Below are positions 40,255-49,339 of a stretch of 64,000 nucleotides of DNA, piece by piece. The stretch is from positions 33,911 to 97,910 of the forward strand of contig NZ_JRQN01000007.1 of the NCBI RefSeq assembly GCF_000785785.1, written 5' to 3'. How positions within the stretch are numbered: position 1 is the first letter of the stretch; each line of letters begins with the position of its first letter. This DNA is from Streptococcus uberis (GTDB lineage: Bacteria; Bacillota; Bacilli; Lactobacillales; Streptococcaceae). The position numbers and the translations under genes were made by a program. The notes below the pieces were generated by a model that had not been told where the DNA came from, searched no databases, and saw only the letters and a list, made by a program, of their open reading frames with translations.

Positions 40255-41477
40255 CTATGCCTCTTGCACAATCCCAATAATCACATCTACCGCTTGTTCC
40301 ATGGTTTGGAGACTGACAAACTCAAAACGACCATGCATATTTTCACCACCTGCAAAAAGGTTTGGCGTCGGAATTCCCATAAAGGAAATTTTCGAGCATC
40401 TGTTCCACCACGAATTGGTTCAATAATAGGTGTAATTGATAATTTTTCCATTACTGTTTGAGCCAAAGTAATTGGTGTCATGTCCTTTTCAATGACTTTT
40501 TTCATATTATAGTATTGATCAGTCAAGGTAAGAATTACTCGCTCTGCTCCAAGCTCTTGGTTCATTCTATCAGCAATTGCTTGTACTTCAGCTTTTCTTG
40601 CTTCAAAAGCAGCGTCTTCAAAATCTCTAATGATATACGAACTTTCAGCTTCTTCAACACTTCCAGACATCCCATGTAAGTGATAAAAGCCTTGGTAACC
40701 ATCTGTTTTTTCAGGTCTATCTGCCTCTGGCAATTGATTATGAAAATCAATGGCCAATTGCAAAGCATTAACCATTTGTCCTTTGGCTGTACCAGGATGG
40801 ACGTTACGACCCATAAATTTGAGATCTAAGGCTGCCGCGCTGAAGGTTTCATATTGCAATTCACCAAGCGGGCCACCATCTACGGTGTAGGCAAAATCAA
40901 CATCAAAGTCTTCGACATCAAATTTATCTGCACCAACACCAATTTCTTCATCTGGCCCAAAGGCTACACGAATTTCACAATGTTCAATAGTTGGATGAGC
41001 AACTAAATACTCAACAGCTGTCATGATTTCAGCAATGCCAGACTTATCATCTGAACCAAGTAAAGTAGTCCCGTCTGTAGTTATCAATGTTTGGCCAATA
41101 TAATTCGTTAAATTTGGAAATTCATCTGGAACCAGTGCATAACCTGATTGACCAAGTTTAATCTCTCCACCTTGATAATCTTTAATAATTTGCGGGTTAA
41201 CATTTTCAGCATTAAAATCTGCTGTATCCATGTGAGCAATAAAGCCAATTTTACGTGTTAATTTGTCACTAGTTGCTGGTAATGTCCCTACAAGATAGCC
41301 ATTTTCTTTGATGTAATGAACATCACTTAAGCCGATTGCTTCCATTTCAGGTTTAAGAACATTTAAAGCAAAAGCAACTTGAGTTTCTGTACTTGGTGTG
41401 GTGGTAGAATCAGGATTACTCCGTGTATTTACTTTGACATATTTTATAAATCTGTCTAACAATGTTTGATATTGCAT
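40255..41477 (-). CDS. pepT: Peptidase T (aminotripeptidase), frameshifted near the 3' end
   Basis: M20 metallopeptidase. [31 protein letters not shown] (metal His), [16 protein letters not shown] (metal Asp), and [11 protein letters not shown] (catalytic Glu) are intact. The reading is correct to [10 protein letters not shown], then shifts. The alternative frame gives the normal end ([26 protein letters not shown] at 40255). One G added near 40396 restores GGTDGSK and about 407 residues. Removes the N-terminal residue of tripeptides in the cytoplasm. Confidence 0.93.
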
Positions 41478-41563
41478 ATTTCACCTCATAACTTTTTCCA
41501 TTCTATTATATCAAAAAAAGCTTAAAATAGCTTTACCTAATTAAGCTTTTTAAAACCTTAATC

Positions 41564-43483
41564 CTAGACAGAGTAAGTTTTATAATAAGATAGAATTCCT
41601 GATACGACACCTTGTGCTAACTTCTCTTGGTAGGCACTTGCGTTAATTCTTTGGAACTCAGTTTGGTTTGACATATACCCTAATTCAAGAAGCACGGCTG
41701 GTGCTGTTGTTTCCCTAAGGACAGCAAACGTATTTCTAAGAACCCCATTATTTTTTGCGCCAGTTTTTAAGACAGTAGCAATCTGAATAGCATTTGCTAA
41801 ATCTGAACTCCGTGATAAGCACTCTGGATCATTATGATAACTATCATTAATCCGAGATGGATAATCCTCATAATACTCATAATAATAAGTTTCAATTCCA
41901 TTTGCAGCACTTGATGGCGAGGCATTGAAGTGAATGCTTACAAATATATCTGCTAATGATTGATTTGCTTTTTCTGATCTTGGCAGTAAATCAACAAACG
42001 TATCCTCGGTTCTTGTTGTCACAACCTTGTAACCTGCAGCCTCTAATTTTGACTTAACTAAAGATTGCATCTGAAGATTTAAGGTTTTTTCATTTTGATT
42101 GAAGTAGCTTGCGCCTGGATCATAGCCACCATGTCCAGCATCCAAATAAATAACTTTATTAATAACTGAATAGTTACCCTGTGAAGCGGAAAGACCTACT
42201 GGTTTTGTAACTCTATCCACAAGGTAAACTTCAATTGCTTCAATTTGCTTTGATAGCCCTACTGTTCCAGCTACATTATCATCATAAACCCAAGTTTGCC
42301 AACCAATATCTTGAACGTGAACACGGTATTTAACGCTATACCTGTCAGCTAAAGAACCCGTCAATTTAATTTGAATAGCTTCAATTTGTTCTGCTTTGCC
42401 AGTCGTACCACTTAGAGAGCCACTAGAAACATAATTTTGCCAACCCTCATTTTGAACATGCGCCCTATACAAAATATCTCCGTATTCAGTTGTGTCTAAA
42501 AAGAATTTGATAGCTTCAACTTGTTTGGCCTGACCAGTTGTTCCAGCTAACTGCCCTTCTGAGACTGGTGTTTGCCAACCAATTGTCTCTACGTGAGTTT
42601 GATAAGACAAGATTGGTTTACTATTCGAAATAAAATAGTTTTTTGATGGTAGAATGACAGCTGTGGTCTTCTCTAAAATCTTCACTTCATAAGCTTCAAG
42701 ATTAGCAGAGAGTCCTTCACTTCCAGCCTTTTGTCCATTCTTCGCCCAATCAAGCCAACCGTAATCGGAAATATGTGCTCTATAATAAATATCATAATAG
42801 GATGCCAATTCACCAGTTAAATTAAGTTGAATAGCTTGAATAGCTCTTGCCTGACCAGTCGTCCCATTAATTTGACCAGCAGTTGAAGGCACTTGCCAAC
42901 CTTTACCTGTTACAAATGTCGAGTAAGATATATTTCCATAAGTCAGTTGATCTAGCGAAATATTAATTGCCTCTACTTGAAGTGCTTTGCCAGTGGTGCC
43001 ACTAGTCATACTATCTGTAACTGGTGCTTGCCAACCAATATTTTTAACATGTGACGAATAATTAACAACAGGTTTTGTCATAACAACTGGGGAAGTTGAG
43101 GATAGAGCTAATGTATTGTATTGACTAGTTGCTATGCTAACTTGATTGGCTTGCCCCAAAGTTGTTGAGCCTACGGAAGATTTCTCTTGCGGTGTTGATG
43201 AATCTGTTACAAGTGTCGCTTCATTTACAGTGCTAGATGGACTTTGAGTATGCCCACTAGTTGCTTCACTTTGTAGCGAGCTAACCCCAGTAGTAGTTGA
43301 AGTTATATTACTACTTCCATTATTTGCTAATTGTACTTGTGACGTTGAATTAGACGCGACTAATGGCTGAGTTGTACTATATGAAGTATCAGCACTCACT
43401 GAAGTTGTATGTGCAACTATAAAACTTGTCAAAATTGCTCCAGCAAAGAGAAAATACGGCTTAGATTGGGATGATTTTTTCAT
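41564..43483 (-). CDS. Secreted N-acetylmuramoyl-L-alanine amidase with six ChW repeats
   Basis: 639 residues from ATG 43483 with AAGGA upstream. Signal peptide with likely cleavage SVSA31|D32; Ser/Thr-rich linker 33-135; six clostridial hydrophobic-W repeats (GW...G.TG..qxEAI) between about 140 and 425; Amidase_3 catalytic domain 443-636 with Zn ligands H451 (DAGHGGYDPGA), E465 and H518 (SIHFNAS) and catalytic E600 (LLELGYMSN). No LPxTG. It would cut between MurNAc and the stem peptide. It is the last gene after the gac-like cluster, 11 bases beyond gacL; it may trim wall or be held by the rhamnan. Confidence 0.9.
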   Translation of the reverse strand: MKKSSQSKPYFLFAGAILTSFIVAHTTSVSADTSYSTTQPLVASNSTSQVQLANNGSSNITSTTTGVSSLQSEATSGHTQSPSSTVNEATLVTDSSTPQEKSSVGSTTLGQANQVSIATSQYNTLALSSTSPVVMTKPVVNYSSHVKNIGWQAPVTDSMTSGTTGKALQVEAINISLDQLTYGNISYSTFVTGKGWQVPSTAGQINGTTGQARAIQAIQLNLTGELASYYDIYYRAHISDYGWLDWAKNGQKAGSEGLSANLEAYEVKILEKTTAVILPSKNYFISNSKPILSYQTHVETIGWQTPVSEGQLAGTTGQAKQVEAIKFFLDTTEYGDILYRAHVQNEGWQNYVSSGSLSGTTGKAEQIEAIQIKLTGSLADRYSVKYRVHVQDIGWQTWVYDDNVAGTVGLSKQIEAIEVYLVDRVTKPVGLSASQGNYSVINKVIYLDAGHGGYDPGASYFNQNEKTLNLQMQSLVKSKLEAAGYKVVTTRTEDTFVDLLPRSEKANQSLADIFVSIHFNASPSSAANGIETYYYEYYEDYPSRINDSYHNDPECLSRSSDLANAIQIATVLKTGAKNNGVLRNTFAVLRETTAPAVLLELGYMSNQTEFQRINASAYQEKLAQGVVSGILSYYKTYSV

Positions 43484-43494
43484 GATGATAATCC

Positions 43495-44913
43495 TTATAA
43501 TTGATAAAACATAAAAATAATATAATAAAGAATTGGAACGCAACCTGCAAGTACAGTCCCTATTACATAAGATTTACTCAAAGTTATTTTTGTAGGGAAA
43601 ATAGAGACAACAAGCATCCAATATGGTAAAAAATACCTTGGTTGAACCCCACCAATAGTGTCTGAAGCAACAGGGTTAAATTGTAAGTAAAGTATAGCAA
43701 AAGTTATTAACAGAATAATCAAAAATAGGATAATTTTATAGCTATTAAATAAAAAAACTGGTATTTTTTTGCAACTTTCTTGTAAACTTTCTTCTCCAAT
43801 AAAGATACTTGTAAAAATAGCGACTAGATAAAAAAATGATGGTAAAATTGGCAATAACATATAATATGGTTGATCTGCATAGCCAAGTTGCATACTTAAA
43901 AAATTATAATTCGATATTTCCTTAAAGAAGATACGAAATGCTCTAAAAGGTTGATGCTGAATAAATGAAATCTGTTTACCTGTGTCTGCTACGACACCAA
44001 AATAAGCACGCCCATCTACATCTCTAACAATATAAAGCCATAACAAAGTAATAAAGGCCAATGAAAGAATAAGAAATAGCAAATAGATTATCTGTTTAAT
44101 AGAAACTGATTTACTTCTATAGCCAAAAAATATTATAAATAAAATGAGTGAAACTAGCAAACATGCCGGTGGCTTAGCTAGCGTTAATGCTAAAGCAACA
44201 CAACTATAGATTGCTAATTCTTTATTAGAAATTCTTTCACCGTTAATAACTTGATAAAAAATAGCAAATGTATAAGCTAAAAAGAGAGGAATAATTCCGA
44301 ATACAAAACTGTCAGCAGTAATACTCGAAATACTCAAAAAATAGGGAGGTGCTAATGTTATTAACAATAAAGTCATTTTCCCAAATGGTAATTTTCTGAC
44401 AGCTAGTAAGATAAGAGTGAAGGAAACAAGAAAACCAGCGATTTTCATTGCTATAAATTCAGTAGCAACATTAAATTTGAGATAGTGATTAAGATAAGCG
44501 ACACTTACAAAAGGAAAATATTGGAAAGGCATATAGTTAACTGCCGTCACACTTATCCTATAAACCATTTTTTCAGTATAACTTAGACGATTATAATTAT
44601 CTTCCCAATTTAGGTCAATAGACTGGATCTTTTTATCAAACAACTTATTTCTGAACGCCTGATCCACAAACTCATTTTGATGCACCGAAATATTACCACC
44701 GTATTTAGTTGGATTTCCCTTAATAGTTCTTAAAATATCACCATTGGCAATCTGTATGCTACGAACATAGTGAATCTCTTCATCATACCAGCTAGTTGGT
44801 TGTCTAACAAAGACAGAAGAAATACCTAAAATAAATAATAAGGTCGCTAAAATACCTAATACCTTTGTATGTAAGGGATCTTTCGTTTTAAAAAAATTAT
44901 TAAATAATTGCAT
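43495..44913 (-). CDS. gacL: GacL-like polytopic GT-C-type glycosyltransferase (DUF2142-like)
   Basis: 472 residues with about 12 membrane segments and an acidic motif in the first outer loop (QPTSWYDEEIHYVRS). The DEE pair is the usual GT-C acceptor/metal site. In S. pyogenes, GacL moves GlcNAc from GlcNAc-P-undecaprenol to the rhamnose backbone outside the cell. The position after gacK-like and gacJ-like genes fits. The sugar may differ here (see galE). It overlaps gacK by 14 bases. Confidence 0.78.
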   Translation of the reverse strand: MQLFNNFFKTKDPLHTKVLGILATLLFILGISSVFVRQPTSWYDEEIHYVRSIQIANGDILRTIKGNPTKYGGNISVHQNEFVDQAFRNKLFDKKIQSIDLNWEDNYNRLSYTEKMVYRISVTAVNYMPFQYFPFVSVAYLNHYLKFNVATEFIAMKIAGFLVSFTLILLAVRKLPFGKMTLLLITLAPPYFLSISSITADSFVFGIIPLFLAYTFAIFYQVINGERISNKELAIYSCVALALTLAKPPACLLVSLILFIIFFGYRSKSVSIKQIIYLLFLILSLAFITLLWLYIVRDVDGRAYFGVVADTGKQISFIQHQPFRAFRIFFKEISNYNFLSMQLGYADQPYYMLLPILPSFFYLVAIFTSIFIGEESLQESCKKIPVFLFNSYKIILFLIILLITFAILYLQFNPVASDTIGGVQPRYFLPYWMLVVSIFPTKITLSKSYVIGTVLAGCVPILYYIIFMFYQL

Positions 44914-46162
44914 TATTTCTCCTTTTTACCAATTGGAAAGTGACAAGCGACAATATTAACCACACTAACATTGTCAAAACAAAACTTAGTGAAGCGCCAA
45001 ATATTTGTAACTGTGTAACCAAATAATTGGTAACGAGCAGTGAAAAAATAAATGCGCCAAAATAAGGAAATAATAATAATTTTTGTTGTCTCATGGCAGT
45101 CATAATATTATCAATAGCTGTTGCAAAACTCCCTATCGATCCAGCTAACATAATTAACATAAATGAAATGTGATAGTTCTCCAACTCTACACCATATAAT
45201 AAATTTAAAAAAGGAATCCCCAATACAAAGCTAACAAGTAGGATTAAAAGACTCAAAATAAAAAGATTTATAAAGAGTCGCTTTTGTAATGTTATCAATA
45301 CTTTGTTATGTTTTTTTGTAATTGCTATTGCCATCTCCGTGATAACAGGTCTAAAAAAGAGCATCATTAAATTCATAACGAAAGCTGGCATAAATAGAAT
45401 ATTAAAAATTGTCTGTGACCCTTGGGCAATTTTTCCAATATTGGTCATTGTTTCAAGGGAATATTTGGCTTGATTATAAATATAAATAATTAAAAAACCA
45501 TTAATAAACAAGGGAAGACTTTCTCGCATTAATTGAAAAGCATTCATTACTGTATTTTTCTTAAGTAAATTAGAAATCTTTATAGTTTCAAAGGTAAGAG
45601 AATAACCAAAGTCATATAAAACAATAAATAAATATGAACTGAGACATAATAGTTTAAGACCTAGTAGAAGATCTTTACTAAAAGTAACAGTCAGTGCAAA
45701 GATAAGAAAAATAATACTATTTCGAAATGTGAGTGATTTCCCAGCGATATCTAATCTTTCATGTTGTTGAAATAATCCTTGAAAAAGATCCGATATAGCG
45801 TCCGATAAACGATAGAGAGTCACATAAAAAATTACCTGCACTTTATCTGAATCGTAATGACTTAAAACCAAATAAATAATAACAGCAATTATCATCAAAG
45901 CACAAGAAACTATACGAGAGAAAAAATATTCAGTAAATGAATATTTTTCTCCAATATCAGTTGCTTGAAAATTCCTAACTTGAAATAAGCCAATCACTAC
46001 CAATAAATTGGCAAGCGAGTAAGCAAAAACATAACGATCTGAATCTAATGAGGGTAAAAACCGAGTTACTACTATCAAGAGTACAACTGAAATTACAGCA
46101 CTTGAAAGACTTCCCATCATATTCCAAAAAAATGTTCTTTGATAGTTACTTATTTTAGTCAT
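44900..46162 (-). CDS. gacK: GacK-like Wzx-type flippase
   Basis: About 420 residues, 12-14 membrane segments, from MTKISNYQRTFFWNMMGSLSS, in keeping with polysaccharide flippases (MOP superfamily). In the S. pyogenes model, GacK flips the lipid-linked side-chain sugar to the outer face for GacL. Two ATGs are adjacent (46165, 46162). It overlaps the DUF2304 gene by 8 bases. Confidence 0.8.
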   Translation of the reverse strand: MTKISNYQRTFFWNMMGSLSSAVISVVLLIVVTRFLPSLDSDRYVFAYSLANLLVVIGLFQVRNFQATDIGEKYSFTEYFFSRIVSCALMIIAVIIYLVLSHYDSDKVQVIFYVTLYRLSDAISDLFQGLFQQHERLDIAGKSLTFRNSIIFLIFALTVTFSKDLLLGLKLLCLSSYLFIVLYDFGYSLTFETIKISNLLKKNTVMNAFQLMRESLPLFINGFLIIYIYNQAKYSLETMTNIGKIAQGSQTIFNILFMPAFVMNLMMLFFRPVITEMAIAITKKHNKVLITLQKRLFINLFILSLLILLVSFVLGIPFLNLLYGVELENYHISFMLIMLAGSIGSFATAIDNIMTAMRQQKLLLFPYFGAFIFSLLVTNYLVTQLQIFGASLSFVLTMLVWLILSLVTFQLVKRRNNAII

Positions 46163-46502
46163 CATTTTTCTCATTTTCCTTATTAAATAATGCAATATAT
46201 TGAATAAGATTTTTTAATTTCACTTCATTTTTTGAAACTTTTTTTGTTAAACGGTATTGGTTAACAACTAGCATAAAGATAATTATCAAAAATACAAAAT
46301 TTGCCGGAGATTGAAAGCCTACTGCTTCTGCTAAAATAATAATAAGATTAGGTAATATTGCAAAAATGAGTAACACTAAGGAAAATAATAACCAAAAGAA
46401 ACTTTCTTCAATTTGTAAGTTAGACTTTCGTATGCTTCGTAATATTACAAATGCTGTCGCTATAGAAACTAAAGCAAGAATTAACTGAATTCCAACTGTC
46501 AT
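46155..46502 (-). CDS. gacJ: GacJ-like small membrane protein (DUF2304)
   Basis: 115 residues from ATG 46502 with GGAG upstream. Three membrane segments (IQLILALVSIATAFVIL, FFWLLFSLVLLIFAILP, FVFLIIIFMLVVNQYRL) and a coiled C-terminal tail (KVSKNEVKLKNLIQYIALF). GacJ binds and boosts GacI in GlcNAc-P-undecaprenol synthesis. The gene sits directly after the GacI-like gene. Confidence 0.83.
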   Translation of the reverse strand: MTVGIQLILALVSIATAFVILRSIRKSNLQIEESFFWLLFSLVLLIFAILPNLIIILAEAVGFQSPANFVFLIIIFMLVVNQYRLTKKVSKNEVKLKNLIQYIALFNKENEKNDD

Positions 46503-46503
46503 C

Positions 46504-47196
46504 TTACTTCTCCTTTCTAAAGTTTTGAATAACAATAATAGAAACAAACATGTGAATCATATAAGTTATAGACCGTGATAGGGTTAAATAAGATTGACCT
46601 GCTTCACGATCTTGCATTTTCACTTGAACTTCTTTTACTTTCAAACCTTTGCGAATTAAAAAAGATATTGTATCAGGTTCTGGAGTGAAATTGATATTTT
46701 TCGCAAAATGTTGAATTAAAGATTTATTAAACATTCGCATACCTGAAGTTGGATCCGCTAAACTTTGACCTGTTGTCAATTTAATAAGTGAACTCAACAA
46801 AATATTACCAAACATCCTCAAAGAATTAGGCCTTTTTTCAGTCACAAATCGAGACCCAATAGCACAATCATAACCTTCGTCAATTGTACGACTTAAATCA
46901 GCTATATACTCCGGTAAATGCTGTCCATCTCCATCAAATTGCACTGCTTTTTCGTATTGATACTTCATCGCATATTTAAAGCCAGTCTGTACAGCAGCTG
47001 TTAAGCCTAAGTTTTCAGGTAAATCAATAATATTAAAACCATACTGATGACAAATTTCTGAAGTCTTATCAGATGACCCGTCATTAATAATGACATAGTC
47101 ATAGCATGAATAATTCAATTCAAGATTTGAAACAACCTTTTCAATTGACTCTTCTTCATTATATGCTGGTATTATTATTAGGGTATTATTTTTCAT
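46504..47196 (-). CDS. gacI: GacI-like DPM1-type GT2 glycosyltransferase
   Basis: 230 residues from MKNNTLIIIPAYNEEE with AGGA upstream. GT-A fold motifs: IINDGSSDKTSEI, VQFDGDGQHLPEYI (DxD) and the polyprenol-phosphate-sugar synthase segment LADPTSGMRMFNK. The C-terminal region ends in a membrane-associated helix. GacI transfers GlcNAc from UDP-GlcNAc to undecaprenyl phosphate. The sugar could be another hexosamine here. Confidence 0.85.
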   Translation of the reverse strand: MKNNTLIIIPAYNEEESIEKVVSNLELNYSCYDYVIINDGSSDKTSEICHQYGFNIIDLPENLGLTAAVQTGFKYAMKYQYEKAVQFDGDGQHLPEYIADLSRTIDEGYDCAIGSRFVTEKRPNSLRMFGNILLSSLIKLTTGQSLADPTSGMRMFNKSLIQHFAKNINFTPEPDTISFLIRKGLKVKEVQVKMQDREAGQSYLTLSRSITYMIHMFVSIIVIQNFRKEK

Positions 47197-47203
47197 TTTT
47201 TTC

Positions 47204-47988
47204 CTATTCAAAGTTTGATTTTTGACTCTTCTCATATTGTACCATTAATAATCTAGCTATCCACTTTGGCCAAAACAATAGATACATCTCTAAATCTTCT
47301 TTACTTCTAACATTTTCTGAAATAGTTGCTGATGTTTCTGATTCATCATGGATACGGTGATACATTAAAATATCTGCAACATACTCAAATCTTCCATTAA
47401 ATCGACTACTAATATCATACCAAGCATACCAGTCTAAATTAGTTCTAAAAGATTCTTTAAAACTAAATTCAGGAAGTTTTGCCAAATTATAGGTTACTGC
47501 TGGACATGAAATAGCATTCCCAAATGCCAATATCCGATTTCTCCAAAATTTTGATCCTGGCATGAGGCTTAATGTTTTAAGCATATTGCGTTTTATTTTC
47601 AAATTAGTAGTGTATGCATCGGCTTTGTTGTTACGATATTCTGCGTAATCTGTATAAGTAATAGCTGTATCTCTATTTTTTTCAAAAGCTTCCATTGTTA
47701 ATTTAGAAAAATCAGGCAAATAGATATCATCTTGATGCGCTATTGTCACATATTGTGTATCTACAAAGCTTAAAGCATTATTCCAGTCTTTACCAATGCC
47801 TCCTCCTTCTTTTGAATATAGTGGGATATTATATTTTTGACATACCCCTTAATTAGATTATTAGGGGTAGATGTATAACAGATTATCTTTGTTTTTAATG
47901 TTTGAGCTTTAAGAGATTGCATACAGTCTTCTAAAAAAGAACTTTCTCCATAAGCACAAATGACAAAGGTGTGTTGTTTTTCTAACAT
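47204..47988 (-). CDS. GT2-family glycosyltransferase unique to this cluster, frameshifted
   Basis: Two frames: 47988 down (MLEKQHTFVICAYGESSFLEDC, then shift) and 47749 down (VTIAHQDDIYLPDFSKLTMEAF, FSFKESFRTNLDWYAWY). Adding one G to the GGGG run at 47845-47848 joins them through VCQKYNIPLYSKEGGGIGKDWNNAL, giving about 260 residues. The HQDD motif is the DxD metal site; the N-terminus is a nucleotide-sugar site. It lies between galE and the GacI-like gene, and is not in the S. pyogenes gac cluster. It may add a sugar to the side chain. Specificity unknown. Confidence 0.8.
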
Positions 47989-47999
47989 ATATTCCTTTC

Positions 48000-49016
48000 T
48001 TAATCGTTAAAGCCATTTGGATGTTGACTTTGCCATCTCCAGGCATCACGACACATGCGCCCAATATCATATTTTGCTTCCCAACCCAATTCGTTTTTTG
48101 CTCTAGAAACGTCAGCAAAGCATATTGAAATATCTCCTGGTCTACGCGGTGCTATTGTGTAAGGAATATCTTTACCCACTATCTTCGACATATTTTCAAT
48201 TATTTCTAAAACAGAATAACCCTGTCCAGTACCTAAATTATAGGTGTACAGTCCACCTGAGGACATAAATTTTTGTAGTGCAGCTACATGACCCTTCGCT
48301 AAATCAACGATATGAATATAATCACGAACTCCTGTTCCATCTGAGGTTTCGTAATCATTACCGAAGACTTGTACAGCCTCTAATTTTCCAACAGCCACTT
48401 GGGTTATATATGGAAGTAGATTATTTGGGATACCTGAGGGATCCTCACCTAACTCTCCTGAAGCATGTGCTCCAATAGGATTAAAATAACGCAATAAAAC
48501 AATTGTCCATTTTGAATTAGATTTATATAAATCTCTAAAAATGTCCTCAAGAACTAACTTAGTCCGTCCATAAGGATTTGTTACAGATAATGGGAAATTT
48601 TCCTTGATGGGAACTACCTCTGGATCCCCATATACAGTGGCTGAAGAGCTAAAAATAATATTGTAACAATGAAATTTCTGCATCACCTTTAAAAGAGAAA
48701 TCGTTCCACAAACATTATTATCATAATAAGTTAAGGGGATTTGAGTAGATTCTCCCACTGCCTTTAATCCTGCAAAGTGAATGACGCCATCTATTTTTTC
48801 TTTCTCAAATATTTTCTCTAGTACTTCATAATCTCGAATATCTGCGTTATAAAACGTTAGTTTTTTCTCAGTCAAGGATTGTACCTTATCTAAACTTTTC
48901 TGATGACCATTACTAAGATTATCAACAACAATAACTTGATGACCATTTTCTAATAATTCTAAACAAGTATGTGATCCAATAAACCCAGCTCCACCTGTGA
49001 CTAATATCCTAGACAT
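48000..49016 (-). CDS. galE: UDP-glucose/UDP-GlcNAc 4-epimerase
   Basis: 338 residues. NAD motif TGGAGFIGSHTC, catalytic pair S in IFSSSATVYGD and YxxxK in NPYGRTKLVLEDI, and GTGVRDYIHIVDLA, typical of GalE. It interconverts UDP-Glc/UDP-Gal and in some members UDP-GlcNAc/UDP-GalNAc. Its place inside a gac-like cluster suggests the side chain contains galactose or GalNAc. It has its own upstream promoter. Confidence 0.93.
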   Translation of the reverse strand: MSRILVTGGAGFIGSHTCLELLENGHQVIVVDNLSNGHQKSLDKVQSLTEKKLTFYNADIRDYEVLEKIFEKEKIDGVIHFAGLKAVGESTQIPLTYYDNNVCGTISLLKVMQKFHCYNIIFSSSATVYGDPEVVPIKENFPLSVTNPYGRTKLVLEDIFRDLYKSNSKWTIVLLRYFNPIGAHASGELGEDPSGIPNNLLPYITQVAVGKLEAVQVFGNDYETSDGTGVRDYIHIVDLAKGHVAALQKFMSSGGLYTYNLGTGQGYSVLEIIENMSKIVGKDIPYTIAPRRPGDISICFADVSRAKNELGWEAKYDIGRMCRDAWRWQSQHPNGFND

Positions 49017-49339
49017 AATATTCTCCCTTTTTTACAAGCATTAATAGAACTAAATATTTCCAAGCTAATACATTCCATTAAAAACAGTCAACCGTTCTAA
49101 AAATTACTCATCTAAGTCGTTATAATAAAAATTAAAATTACTCAGAATAGCAATATAATAGGTCAATCACAAAAATATTTCGATTAACGTATTGGATTAA
49201 TTTAAAATCTTCAGAAATCTTTTATTCAGTTAATTATTATATGTTAATTGAGAAGAGTTTGCAATAACTAACAAAACTATACAATCTAATCTCATTTTTA
49301 ATTTTAAAGCATGATTCAATCTTTCGTTATAGCAAATAA
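49017..49339 (-). promoter_or_regulatory. galE promoter and long leader
   Basis: 323 AT-rich bases without a gene. On the minus strand TTGCAA (49259-49264), 17-base spacer, TATAAT (49236-49241) form a good promoter with a 215-base leader before galE. No terminator is seen after gacH. This splits the cluster into two possible transcripts. Confidence 0.6.
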
